DNA from: Scleroderma bovista
Taxonomy: Eukaryota; Basidiomycota; Agaricomycetes; Boletales; Sclerodermataceae
Direction: 5' to 3'
Length of the DNA: 64,000 nt
Assembly: GCA_037178675.1 (NCBI GenBank)
Contig: JAYMGJ010000514.1
Coordinates: 1 to 64,000, forward strand
Shown here: positions 49,162-61,040 of the stretch, one piece after another
How the letters are laid out: the number at the start of each line of letters is the position of its first letter
How positions within the stretch are numbered: the first letter of the stretch is position 1
Program-made: the position numbers and the translations under genes
Notes under the pieces: model-generated
Databases searched by the model: none
What the model was told of the DNA's origin: nothing
Seen by the model: the letters and a program-made list of their open reading frames with translations, nothing else

Positions 49162-50725
49162 CACCTGCTTGTGTTTCTGCCTCTACAATTGGCGCCGCTC
49201 CTGCTGCCAGTTCTGGTAAAGGATTGTCAATACCGGACGCGGTACTCCAGTCCCAGTCGAAGACCTCCCTGCTCAGTCAGATGCCCAGCGATGCCACCAA
49301 GGTGAAGAAGAACAGGCGGAACACGCTCACTGTTATGGTTGAGCCGTTTAGTCACACGATCAAGAACCGGAAGGGGAAGACTCCTTCGGGGGAGACGCCC
49401 GCCAAGGCCTCTCTCACCACTACCCCCATCACCGCGACGACCACGACCTCCACGACGACGGGTGCGGGGCCGTCGCCTGCGCAAGCGCATCGCCAGACGA
49501 CCGTTTTCCCGAGCATGGGCGGCAAGGATGCACACTCATCGAGCGACAATCCTGCATCGACTATCAAGGCCCGCAATGACGTGGTTCAAGTGGCGCAGTG
49601 GTGTCAAGCCAGACGTGGGCGACGGCAGCACCAGCACCACTGGCAAGGCGAGGAACGGCGAGCAGCCACAACAGACGCGGCCTGCACACGGTGATACCTC
49701 GTTCTCGTTCTCGTGGCCGGATGGCGATTCACGACGTCCTCGCGGGTGGCGTCGGCTTCTGCCGCCTCAGCAACAACGCAGGTTCGACGGGCAGCGCCGC
49801 GCTGCTGCGAAAGATGTGCTGCGCATGCACCATGGTGCGGTGGACCAGACGACGATTACGACGCGGCCGCCACCCGAAGTGATGAAGCGGATCTGCCAGG
49901 TGCTCGACGAGCTCGGTATGGAGTTCAAGGCGGAGAGCGAGTACAAGTACAGATGTGTGCGTGCGAAGAGGAAGAAGGCTGGGGGGTCGGTGGGGCTCGG
50001 GTTCAGTGGTGTGGTTGGCTCGAATGGGTTGGCGGCGTTTACGATGGTTGGGTCTGCTGCTTCGAAGCATCAGGAAATTGGGGAGGAAAGGATAATCCAT
50101 TATAATCACCAGAGGGGGTTTGACAATAACAGATAATGGTTTATCTAGGATTATCATCCAGTGTCAACCCCCTCCGGTGGTTATAATGGATTATCTTTCC
50201 TTCACCAATTTCCTGATGCAATGGGGTGAGTGATTGTGTGTATGCGCGTGTATTCCGTTTTTCTGATCGTGCGTGCCCGTGCGTGCGTGTGTTGGTGTAG
50301 GTGGACAGGCGCGGACTGCCTGTTCCCTCGAACCCGTCTCCGGGTGGCATGCTCAAGGGCTTGTTGATGCGCAGACAGTCGTCGCAAGTTTCAGGTCCAC
50401 CCGCTGCGCCTGTGGATGTAGACGAGAATGCGCCTTCGCCGACAGATGCGTCCCCGTCTGGAGCGAGTGGCGGCGTCGAGCCTATCTATGGCGATACAAC
50501 ACAAGATGCAGGCGACGAAGTCCGCTTCTCGGTCGAACTTACACGTATAGACCGGCTCAAGGATACATATAGTTTGGATATCCGGCGTCTTAAAGGAAAC
50601 TTGAGGAGCTACAAGTTCTTGTATGATACTATCAGAGAGTGCGTGTGTTTTCACTCGCGTTCTGTTGGGGCCGGCGTTTGCTGATCAGTGTTTGTAGGAA
50701 AGCGGATTTGCAGAGAGAGAGATAG
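49162..50725 (+). pseudogene. Kinase 3' segment, duplicated pseudogene
   Basis: Copy of the Kin4-like gene from about 39348 to its stop (40762). It has no kinase domain. The disordered region (NRRNTLTVMVEPFSHTIKNR) is followed by frame changes near 49580 and 49720. Then it regains MKRICQVLDELGMEFKAESE and the KA1 end (RIDRLKDTYSLDIRRLKGNL). A 153-bp MITE sits at the exon-intron boundary. The introns and the final TAG (50725) are preserved. The high DNA identity shows the duplication is recent. Confidence 0.9.
50067..50219. mobile_element. 153-bp fold-back MITE
   Basis: Near-perfect inverted arms of about 58 bp (GCATCAGGAAATTGG ... CCAATTTCCTGATGC) surround a loop of about 35 nt. The intact kinase gene shows the empty site TTCGAATGGGG at 40253-40263. 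After insertion AA is present on both sides (50065-50066 and 50220-50221), a 2-bp duplication. Non-autonomous, no coding capacity. Confidence 0.88.
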
Positions 50726-50992
50726 AGGAATTATGGGCGTGGGCACGTACTAAATAATCTGATCTCTCCTGCTGACTCTTTTTCTTTTTGTTTTCCCCTT
50801 CTGTTCTCAGTCGCGTAATCTCATCGTATTCTCGACTCACACTCACATACATTCCCCCAATACCCTACCCAAGCTCTGTTTTTTTTTAATAATCCTTCCA
50901 TTGTCCTTATCGTTGGCGTCCGCTTGTCTGGACCCGGACGGCACCCCCATGATGTTGCATATATATGTACATAACTGGCTTATTGTCGCTGC

Positions 50993-51919
50993 GCGGCTGA
51001 ATGGTTCGCTCTAATAAGCAACTGCCAACCGCAGGCCGTCATATGTCACTCCCACTTTGACCCCCTTTGTATTGCTATGCTGCCGCAACGGTCAACGGTC
51101 AACGGTCAACAATGACGAATGACGATGGCATCATGGAGGCCCCCTCTGTCCAAGCTGTTTCAAAGTAAGTTGTTGATCGGTCTGTACTTTTATGCCAGTG
51201 GCCAATTGCTTTGGTTGGGCGGTTCTACTCGTACTACCCGGAACTTCTGTATGTTAATCCTGTTATCATTTGAAACATACTGTCAGTGGGCGCAGGCACC
51301 AGGACATGCCACATGTGGGCATCTACTCCGTTGTTGCAGTGCCTCCCAGCCCAATCAAGTACTATGAGTACTGTGTAAACCATCCTTGGCACGTCGTCAG
51401 ATCACGTACCTTGCATGATAATCGCTAAAAGACGTCCTACAGGATGTTCCAAAGCCAGTGCCAGGGCTGAAGATGCACAGGATCTCGATGATCAATAAAT
51501 CGTTGTGACGCCCGTATGTCAATGGGCGCTCAGTTGTTTGCTGTGTGCCACTCAACTACATAGAAATGACACGCTTTATTCTTGTGGCTCTCCCATCACC
51601 GTCAGTTGTCCTTACTGAATCAAGGGTGTAAGCAGACAGACTTCGTTGTGAGTGCTGTTTGGTCATCAATAGGCTCCCTAAGCCAGAATCTCTTCGTAGA
51701 GGAGGATAGTCGCCCAGTCATCAACTTTCTTGCTTCTTAACGCATATAAGACGTCGACCAGCCAACAAGAATCAATCCGAATCCGACTCAAACACCACAA
51801 CTACGTCTACTGTTGCATTCAAGTGTTCGTGTCTGATTTTTGGGTTGTCACCAATTTGGTAGAGAAGGTATGGATACCATTCCGCAGTTGTTGGTCACAA
51901 TCCACTGAGAGTGACGCGC
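50993..51919 (+). repeat. Duplicated HET 5' flank, copy 2
   Basis: Paralogue of 44926-45866, uninterrupted by the hAT element. It includes the HET C promoter (TATAAG at 51745-51750) and leader. Identity to copy 1 is close to complete up to the ATG region. Confidence 0.85.
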
Positions 51920-51934
51920 ATGGGCCTCTATAGC

Positions 51935-54314
51935 ATGCGCCTGATCAACGTGAAAGCCTTGCTTAAGGTGGAGGGACTGATGGCAAAGAAAAAGCGAGCG
52001 GACTGTCGAGTCAAGATCCTCCAGTTCTGCCATGGTGATGTCACAAAGTACGCGATCCTGTCCCATAGGTGGATCAGGCAAGAAGTGGATTATGACGAGA
52101 TAGTCGAGCTCGCCAAGATGGACAACAAGAAGAGTGCCAAAATACGCCGGCGCGATGGCTATCGAAAGATTCTCGATAGCTGCAAGCAGGCTGAGAAGGA
52201 CGGGTACGAGTGGTTGTGGGTGGACACTTTCTGTATCGACAAACGAAGCAGTGCAGAGCTGTCTGAGGCCATCAATTCCATGTACCGCTGGTATGAAAAC
52301 GCCCAAGTATGCTATGCGTACCTCCACGACGTCCTCGACTCATCCTTTCCTGTTGCGCGTAACGATAAGAAGTATGCCAACGGCTGGCCAGAGTGGTTCT
52401 CACGTGGGTGGACACTACAGGAGATGATAGCGCCAAGCAATCTCCAGTTTTTCAACAAAACATGGCAGGTCATCGGTGACAAGCGGACGGTGGCACGCAC
52501 CTTGAAAAAAATCACTGGAGTCCCGCAGCATATACTGAGGGATGGACTTTATGGAGACCGTCCGTGCATTGCTCAAATCATGTCATGGGCGGCCAATCGG
52601 ACGACGACTCGAGTCGAGGACAGAGCTTATTCTCTGATGGGTCTGCTGGGCGTGAATATGCCGATGTTGTATGGAGAGGGGAAGAAAGCATTCCACCGTC
52701 TTCAGCTGGAGATCATCCGCACGTCAAATGACCAGAGCATCTTTGCATGGAGTTGGGACAAAGAAGTGCGGACTGGCAACATACTTGCAGACGACCCAAG
52801 TGTCTTCCGCTGCTGTTCTGCCATGGAGTTGATGGACCCTGATGAATTCATCGAATCTTGCTCAAAGTTCATGCCAGAAGGATACCTGCGCTCTATCAAG
52901 AAAGATCAACTTGACACCTTCCCCATCACGAATCGCGGCATCCAGATCTGGCTGTTCCTCTGTCCGATACCTGGCTCTCGCTCAGTCTTCCGAACCTTGC
53001 TGCCATGTCGCCCTTATCCATCAAGTCTACCAGTGTCCATTGAGTTATGCTTGTGGAAATCCAATTACTATCGATATGCGCATCTGCTAGAGTTTCGTCC
53101 AAAGAGGATTTTACAGTTCCGTCAAATCTATCTCAGATATCAAGACACGTCGCACCTCAATGCCGCATTCGTAATCGATGACAGCGCGACCACCAAGAAT
53201 GGCTTCACCTGCCACGGTGCATACCCAGCGAAATTCACAGGAAATACGTTCACTTTGACTAGCACCGATTCTCTTTGCGTCAAAGTCTATTCTAATAACC
53301 AAACTGGTCATTGCTTTGCAGTGGGCTTCGGACAATGTTTTGGCAAGGACTGGATACATGTCGTTTCTGATGAATCTGGCATGTGGGTCTCTTCCTTGAT
53401 GAAATATGCCCAGGTGGAATACCCCAAAATGCTAGCCAGAGCACCAGAGCATGCGCAATCCATGGATAAGGTGCGTTCTGGAGCTGGATGCTGTGGCCGG
53501 GTCTGCATTATGCAAACCCGTCTCCGTCAATTGACCCTGCGTACTTCTTGTGTCATGTGGAAGAGCTCAAGAAAGAATGGTGTTAAGTTTGAGGTATTTC
53601 GGGATCCTGCTCTTGGTAATGTATCAGGTGAATGGACAGGCTTCGATGTTGATGTGGGTGGAATCTTCCCTGTGTCTGAGCATTACTTACATATCAGCAT
53701 TGGCATTACTGTTCATAGAAAGCAGATGATCCCAGCTGTGACTGGCGGGCTCTCATGATACGCGATTATCCAACGAAGGCACGGGATATCTGTGAGCTAG
53801 ATGTCGACGGGGTCTCCATGAAATTCTCAAAAGCACCCAAAGGTATAAAGGTAAGTACACATATTTTTCTTACTTTGCTCGAGTCTTATGGGAACAGCTG
53901 GGGGACTATGGTCGCTTTACGGACTGCAAGGACTTCTGCTGCGAAGGAAACATCCTTGCTGAACCCAAGTCTCTTCCTTTACAGAAGAACATTACCCCAA
54001 GGAAGCATGAGGTATCTGCAAGGGGTGGTACCAATCATGGACCTAGTAGCGACTATGTTTTGGCTGACTCGGACGTGCACGCTTCTATCACATTGTACAA
54101 ACCACTTTGCCTGTCGCTTCCAAATAACGACAACGTCAAAACGCTGTTGACTTCCCTCTCTCCTCGATCGACCAATAGATATCTTGTCACAAGGGTCATA
54201 CAATGTCCTCCTGGACCCGGCTCACGCAGAAGCAATGTCACTACATCTCTTTGCACTTTTGCAAAGCCCTTTATTTGGAGAGAGAGAGAAAATTCTATCG
54301 CTACAAGGCCATAG
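51935..54314 (+). CDS. HET-domain protein, copy C
   Basis: Exons 51935-53653, 53719-53850 and 53898-54314 (introns of 65 and 47 nt) give 2268 nt, 755 aa, with no lesion. An in-frame ATG at 51920 would add five residues. I chose MRLINVKALL, shared with A and B. The HET domain is present but altered at several places. IRQEVDYDE replaces IGREVEYDE, and VDTFCIDK replaces the usual DTCCIDK, so a Cys near the HET core is lost. The follow-on block (RVEDRAYSLMGLLGVNMPML) and the C-terminal part (ELDVDGVSMKFSKAPKGIK, GDYGRFTDCKDFCCEGNI) are kept. The end is shorter and different from that of B. Probably functional and diverging. Confidence 0.88.
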
Positions 54315-54929
54315 GACTGTAACATATATGGAACTATGGTGATTATTTGTAGGGCATCCATGTAGAGGGCATGTGTTGTGTAAACAGGTTGGCCCAACGG
54401 TATATTTAGCGCTTCAATGCCGCCTTTGGCCCTTTGGTGTCTGAAGTGATAAGATCCTGAGACGTTCTTGAGGATATGGTGTTGGTTTTCATAAGATGGG
54501 CAGGTAGCTATGTAGGATGTGGTCTTGCGATTCGATGGCACAGGGTGTATGGAGCAATATGCACTTGGGCGTTGGAGTGGGTTGCGCCCATGACTGGATG
54601 AGTTGTTGACGAGATTTCTTGTGGATAGCCACCTGTCGTGATCTCTGTCACCGCTTTTGCGTCCACTCATTCGTTTCTGATGATATTGTTATGTCCGGGC
54701 GCCCATGTAATTTTGATGTGGTGGTGGATCGAGGAAGGATATGGATGAGGGAGTAGGTGTGGAAGTTTGGGTGGGACATGGATGCGATATGATGGGCACA
54801 TGTCAACAAACAGGAAAGGAAATACATCACTGGGACTGAATTTTTCCGATAATGCTGTATATGCACTTTGCAATAAGTACCGTGTCTAACATGTGACTAT
54901 CTGACAAGGATGGTCATGCATGGCCTTAT

Positions 54930-55360
54930 AAGGCTTTAAGCTTCACACAAGATTTCTAGGTAATGGTAACCTAACACATTATGATAGGCATGGTAATACA
55001 CAAACTATCAGTTCTGTAAGCCCATTCAGTCTATGTCAGATAACACTTGATCACACTTCTCATGTCCTTAAACAAGGACATGATTTATCAGATTGGCTGA
55101 ACCCTGTATTGATCATAAGTTGGATAATGTTATATATGGTTGTGTAAGGCTTTGAGCTTGACACAAAAATTATAGGTGATGGCAACCTAACACATTATGA
55201 TAGGCATGGTAATACACAAACTATAAGTTCTGTATGTCCATTCATTTCATGTCAGATAACAATTTGACCACACTTCTCATGAGTTTAAACAGGGACATGA
55301 TTTATCAGATTGGTTGAATTGCATGAGTTGGATAATGTCACATATGGCTGTATAAGGCTT
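54930..55360. repeat. Two direct repeats of about 205 bp
   Basis: TAAGGCTTTGAGCTTCACAC...GATTTATCAGATTGGCTGAA recurs about 210 nt later with scattered substitutions. It shares CACATTATGATAGGCATGGT and CACTTCTCATG. A third partial start (TATAAGGCTTTCAAC) follows. Confidence 0.75.
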
Positions 55361-56002
55361 TCAACATGAAGTTTATGGACTTTGTTGTAACAAGCATAAA
55401 ATACCACTATTTATTAATTATGTAATTGCTAACCACTGTGGCTCAGATTTTCAGAGATAAAGTTTAGTGACTTACCTCATGCATTACCATATGAGATAAA
55501 CAATAGCAACTTAGCTGATCCGGCGAAATGCAACTTACCTAACCCTGATCCAATGAAATGTAACTTACCTGACCCTGCTCCAACCCGATTCAGTGTAACA
55601 GTAACCTACCTGACCCAGCTTCAACTCGAAGATCGAAGTCACAGACAAGAGTGAAGAACCTAAACAGTTCCTTCCAGGAGGGTTTATATATAACATGGGT
55701 ACTGTACAGTTCTTACTGATCATTTCCCGCGCTTTGACCATTTCTACTTTAGGGTACATTTGCAAATTCAGTACACCTGCCGGTCACACTCGACAGCACC
55801 TTGGACAATGGTGGGGATACGGTTGTTGTCATTGCTGGACAACAGGCTGGTGGATGGCCGTCGTCATCATCAGTTGACAGTGCACACAGTGAAGATAACT
55901 GCCCGCATCAAGAGGGCAATTCAAATCAGCAAACCAGCCCTTCCGATTAGCCGAGCTGACAGCACTTGACAGCGCTTAGCCGACCGCCCAGCCCATCACT
56001 GA

Positions 56003-56800
56003 AACTACATTTTTTTTACAAAGTCTTACATTGACATTATAAAGTGAATAAAGGTCAGAATTGCACGGAATATGACAATGCACCCAGCAAGAGATCCATA
56101 GCTTTTTAAAGGTCTTCGGATCTGCTAATGAGCACATTTATTGTCTCCATTTCTAAAAGACTTATGTTAGGCCTTTAATAATTTACCATATGTTCTATGA
56201 CCCTTTTCATGTCATCAGAGCCCTCCAGTGACATCAATATAATATTGCTAAGGGTGGACCAACATCATTGAAACTGATTTTTTTTAAGCAAGTCTTACAT
56301 TGACATTATAAAATGAGAATTGCATGGAATATGACAATATGCCCAGAAAAGAGATATATAGCTTTTTAAAGGTCTTCTGATCTGCTAATGAGCACATTTA
56401 TTGTCTGCATTTCCAAAAGACTTATGACAGGCCTTTAATGATTTACCCTATGTTCTATGACCCTTTTCATGTCATCAGAGCCCTCCAGTGACATCAACAT
56501 AATATTGCTAAGGGTGGACCAACATCATCAAAACTGATTTTTTTAGGCAAGTCTTACAATAACATTATAAAATGAGAATTGCATGGAATATGACAGTGTG
56601 CCCAGAAAAGAGATTTAAAGGTCTTCTGATCTGCCAATATGTACATATATCATCTGCATTTCCAAAAGACTTATGCCTGGTAGCTTGTGATGAAGTCAGC
56701 CATTTAATAATTTGCCCTATATTCTATGTCCCTTTTCATATCATCAGTGACATCAATGCAATGTTGTCAAGGGTGGACCAACACATTCACCACAGTCCTT
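56003..56800. repeat. Three direct repeats of about 260 bp
   Basis: Units starting near 56018, 56285 and 56545 share GTCTTACATTGACATTATAA, GATCTGCTAATGAGCACAT, CCCTTTTCATGTCATCAG and AAGGGTGGACCAACA. The third is more diverged and shortened. No coding potential. The family is unknown. Confidence 0.75.
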
Positions 56801-57516
56801 TTTCTGAATAGCTAACAGGTGTTAGATATTTCTCATTCAAACCCAATCTGTCCCACAATCTGCTCTCGGGGAAGTTTTGTTAATGAAGCCAAACCATTCC
56901 TACATTCCATTTGCCACCCCTTTGATGACACATCAATACTGAAGTCCAACACTCAAAGTTCTTCTGAGGTTTCCAAAGTTCACTTAATAATTGCTACATG
57001 TGTAAATTTTGTCCCAGTTCCCTATCATGTGGCATGCCATCTCACACTATTGTCTTGATTCCTAAACATGGGGAAAAATATTTCTGGTTCAGGGTGCAGA
57101 GAAAATTTCACCATCCAGGTAATTTGTCAGCAGGTTCTGCAAAATGACAAAATATTGTCAAGCATCTCAATCAGAAACATGATCTGAAAATATTCTCTGA
57201 TTATGAATATTCAACAATTTTGTGATATTGCCCATTTTGCATCCTTCATGGCATCATTCAGATGGTCTTCCCACTGACAGTGTGATTCTCACTAGTAGTA
57301 TTGGTTTGACTGAAATATAATCAAATTCTATATGACACTGCTATAGGAATCACAGTACAGATGGTATTGGTATGAACACCAAGCTGGTGTCAAATACAGC
57401 ATACACCAATGAATGGTGATGACGAGTACACGAGCGACAGGAAGGTAAACTAATGCGACAAGAGGTTGAGCTATTTCAGATCCAGCTGCAAGTTGACGGA
57501 ATAACACAATGGCCAT

Positions 57517-59033
57517 TCACATTCTTGAAAGAGCAACCAAGAGCGTCTCTGGCTGCTGGGGCTGGTAGGAGGATGCATTGCGACGACCAAAAACTTTGCT
57601 AATGTGAAATTGGAATATGCAAATTCCGGAATAATTAAATACTCACCGATTCCACCAGAGGAGCAAGTCTTTGAGCTCGTCGGACTTCTTGCGTGACAAA
57701 GGTTGTTCAAAGTAATCGATGATGTGACAGTAAAACATGTTGTAGTCGAACTCTTCGTCTTTTAAACTCCAAGATGTGGAGCTGGACAATGCGAAGCGAA
57801 GCTAGACAGTGACAGTGGTATTGTGAGATCAATGAGTATGCACGCATACATTTGATACAAGAATACGAGCTCTCACTTGACAGGCAGTGTAAGCGATCGC
57901 ACGGGGATCAACAGACTTCATCTTCAACAATCCAGCGACATCGCAACGAGTTCTTGTACCACACTTGGTCTTCTGAGCTTTCCTGGAAGAGCCTGTCCCA
58001 TTAACGTCTTCACCAAGTCCAGCTTGAGCTGAGGTTGGCGATGTAAAGAGGTGGTGAAATGCCTACAAAAGTCTGAGCACGAAAATTTGAGTGCGGTAAT
58101 CCTACTGTGAACGTACCCTTACAAGAAGTTCACCTTTAAATAGCCCCTTAGATGGACAACTTGGGTCATACTGTCCTTTGGCGTATAAAAAGGCTGGGTA
58201 TGTATTTGCAGTTACTGGATATTTGGGATGGTATTCGCAGATCGCAGACCGAATGCTGTTTGCAAATTGTTAGTAGTCACTACTGACTGACAGATCAATT
58301 ACACATACGAAACATCAAGCCAATCATAGTCAACTGGACAAAGAAGTTGTCCAGTCACATCATGATAAAAACCTCTTTCTGACTTGTCATTGGCGTTGAG
58401 AGAGGGGGTCGGGCGCGGTGACGCTTCATTCAGCCAATTCACGACAGCAGCCTTCAGCGAATTGGCATCATCCCCCCATGCCCCTTCTGCACCTTTCCTT
58501 AGCTTCAAAAGCACCATCATATATTATGAGACCTTGCACAGAATAGCACGCAAACTTACCTCTTGACATGCCAGTGCCATGTCATAGTCGTCTGTGTCTG
58601 CATTGATGAATTTCTTGACTGACGGGCACCAGTAAATCAGTTTTTTGAACGAGCGGTAGGCATAGTCCTCCCTTTGGGCCAAAGAATTCGGACAGAGTCA
58701 GATTTGTCCAGGTCAAAAAATAAGTACTTACTCTGTAGAGCCTTGAATGGTGTCTGGCGACACCTCGTCCACTGCTCCGAGCTCTAGACGACGGTCATGT
58801 TCTGCGATCAAGTCAGTGACAGGTATGGCAAGATCAACAAGCCGGCGAATGGCTCGTCCTTTGAGACAGTAAGAATGAGTACTGTGAAACATACACACTG
58901 TAAGCTCGGGGCAAAAATCATGTATAATTACTGAAAGAACCTATGGCTTTTTTACAATCTTTGAAAGGAGCTGGGTGTTCTCCTCTTCCAGCGCAGAAAT
59001 TTGGCGCTTTAGTGCTGCGTGAGTATCAGGCAT
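57517..59033 (-). CDS. DUF6698-like Agaricomycete protein
   Basis: Starts at MPDTHAALKRQISALEEENT, a coiled coil. Later exons read GRAIRRLVDLAIPVTDLIAE, EDYAYRSFKKLIYWCPSVKK, AVVNWLNEASPRPTPSLNAN, GFYHDVTGQLLCPVDYDW, KGQYDPSCPSKGLFKGELLV, KSVDPRAIAYTACQLRFALS and LLLWWNR. The last exon is KVFGRRNASSYQPQQPETLL, with the stop at 57517. This matches an expanded mushroom family that I recall as DUF6698, with no known function. After exon 1 the direct frame meets a TAG (KIVKKP stop), and I could not find a clean intron around it. The copy may therefore be a pseudogene or have an unusual first intron. About seven introns of normal size are visible. Confidence 0.65.
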
Positions 59034-59397
59034 TGCGAGCATAAAAGAAGTTTCTTAGGACTTCCTGGCTAATCAAACTCAACACGCTCTTTTAACATAA
59101 GATGGACGGATGATCCGGTGAGTCAACGTCAGACATTACCCAACAGTAAATCGGTTCGATTGCTCCGTCAAGTCATCAGGCACACACAGGGCACTGATCT
59201 GGAATGGCACGGCCGCGCAGCAAATCATTAATGTGGCTTTTCGAGTTTCCACGCTGTTGGAAATTGGGATAACCTGACCTATTCCAGGTTTGGGGATTAG
59301 GTTTTGCAAGCATGAGATTAGGTTTATTCTTGTGTCCACTTGCTTCATCCCGAAACTGTCCCCGCATTAGAACGACCCGCGAAACGAGTCCAACGCC
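59034..59397. other. Intergenic, no gene seen
   Basis: Upstream of the DUF6698-like gene. It should hold that gene's promoter. Short open frames only. Confidence 0.4.
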
Positions 59398-59612
59398 TTA
59401 CCTGAACATGTCTGCCGCCTGGCCATACATCCCCTGCAGCACCTCGCACGCCAGATACACCTTGTCGCCCTCGCGCTTGAACCCACCCACCCCAAGTCCC
59501 ATCGGGCTGCCCCCACTTCGCCGTGGCCACTGCGACGCCATCCCAAAGTCTCCAATCTTGAACTGCCCTTCCCGCGTTAAGAACACATTCGCCGGCTTAA
59601 GATCGAGATGTT
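59398..59612 (-). pseudogene. Wee1-like kinase fragment
   Basis: One exon-sized piece reads HLDLKPANVFLTREGQFK, then IGDFGMASQWPR, FKREGDKVYLACEVLQG and MYGQAADMFR, followed by a donor-like GTAAGG. The catalytic loop with Lys-Pro-Ala-Asn, DFG and the tail of the activation segment are those of Wee1/Swe1, which phosphorylates Cdc2/Cdk1 on Tyr15. The APE motif reads ACE, a likely damaging change. No N-lobe or following exon lies nearby, so this is a relic brought in by rearrangement. Confidence 0.75.
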
Positions 59613-59689
59613 GAGGTCACCAAACTAAGATCGGTCCGAGTTAGATAACTTATGGAAAATGTGGGAAGAGTCAAAAAGTACCACAACAC

Positions 59690-59790
59690 TGATGGATAGT
59701 GATGGACAAGGGTTTGGAAACCCGTGGCGGGTCACAGGTATGGGTACGGGTTGCAATTTTAGAACCCATGGACTGCTGAATAATACCCAC
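59690..59790. repeat. ACCCGT-rich fragment, possible hAT end
   Basis: Contains GGGTTTGGAAACCCGTGGCG, ATGGGTACGGGTTGC and ACCCATGG, similar in style to the subterminal motifs of the hAT element at 41477. Possibly one end of a decayed relative. No mate or target duplication was found. Confidence 0.4.
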
Positions 59791-60488
59791 AAGTCGCCGG
59801 ACCGTCTTCACACACAGCTAGCTCAACAGCGACGCACATTTATTGCACGCCATTCCCTCACAGTATTAGGTAGGGAATCTTTGGCGCGCATGGATCTCAC
59901 GCTGATGTCGCATACCAGCGCAACTACTGCACTTGGCAAAGGAAATCTATCTACATACATTGGCGCGAACGCAGGACTGAGCAGGGTGGCCATAGAATCA
60001 TATCCCAACACTGAACATCAGTCCTCCAGTCTTCCATTTCGGACATTCGGAAACTTCTCATAATTATTTTTACAGTTTGACGAGGCGGATACCAACAATG
60101 AGTCATACATATACTTCTGGCATTGCTGAGATCTCAAGTCCATCCAGAAGATTCGTGCCTCCCAAGCCACTTCTATTCTGTTTGCAAGTGGAGCTTGTGT
60201 TACACGACAAGGAGTGCATGGCGAAGAAGCCCAAGACCAAGGCCCTTAGGTACGTTGAATCTATTTACTATCCCTAGGCAGATAGTGATGATCTCATTGA
60301 TCGTGTTCTCACAGACCTGCTCAACCACCACCACTGGTGCCAATGACACCACCTCAATGAATGTTGATTACTTAGTTAGCTGGTTGCACTGTAGCATACA
60401 ATGTATCTGTAATAATATATTTTATTTATCATTTTCATTTTTTGAGATATGACAAAAGGGGGTTGAGAGTGTTCTTGTCTAGTGATAT

Positions 60489-60730
60489 GCAAGGTGCTGT
60501 ACTTGATCGGAACCAAGCTACATTTCAGAGAAAACCTTAATCTTAGTGATGCCTCTCCTCCGTCTACAAATGAGGGATGGCTGCAGAGCCATTGTTTGGC
60601 TACATTTTAAAACAAAACAAAAGTGCTCGACTGAGCATTGGTCAGTTCTCGTCGAGGTGCTGTACTTGATCGGAATCAAGCTACATTTCAGAGGAAACTT
60701 AATCTCAGTGATGACTCCATTCAGGGCCAA
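60489..60730. repeat. Imperfect direct repeat pair
   Basis: AGGTGCTGTACTTGATCGGA, AAGCTACATTTCAGAG and TTAATCT-AGTGATG occur at about 60489 and again at about 60655. The block between contains no gene. Confidence 0.65.
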
Positions 60731-61040
60731 ACATCACGATCAATGTATTGAGTTGCGGTGAGTATCAAACATTTGGGAATAACATAACTCGCCCCACTCT
60801 TCTGTGAAAAATTTCACGATACAGGGATCAGGAGTTTTCTTAGGTAAAAAGGGTTGTTGTGTAGATATGATCCGAAGGCCCGAATTCAAGGCTCTGCGTA
60901 GGCTGTAATATATGCTGTGTCAGTGAGGCAAAGGTCAGGGGCCTGCGGACTCACAAGAAACAAGCATATAGCCAGCATTTGAAGCGTGAGTGCTAAACAT
61001 ATTTTATTCCTGGGTCGATGATATCATTCTCACAGACCTG

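Larger units (their letters stand above)
54315..57516. other. Gene-free stretch with repeats
   Basis: No convincing gene. It contains the two direct-repeat blocks listed separately, AT-rich spacer, and scattered short open frames without motifs. The last part (56820-57516) precedes the 3' end of the DUF6698-like gene. Confidence 0.4.
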
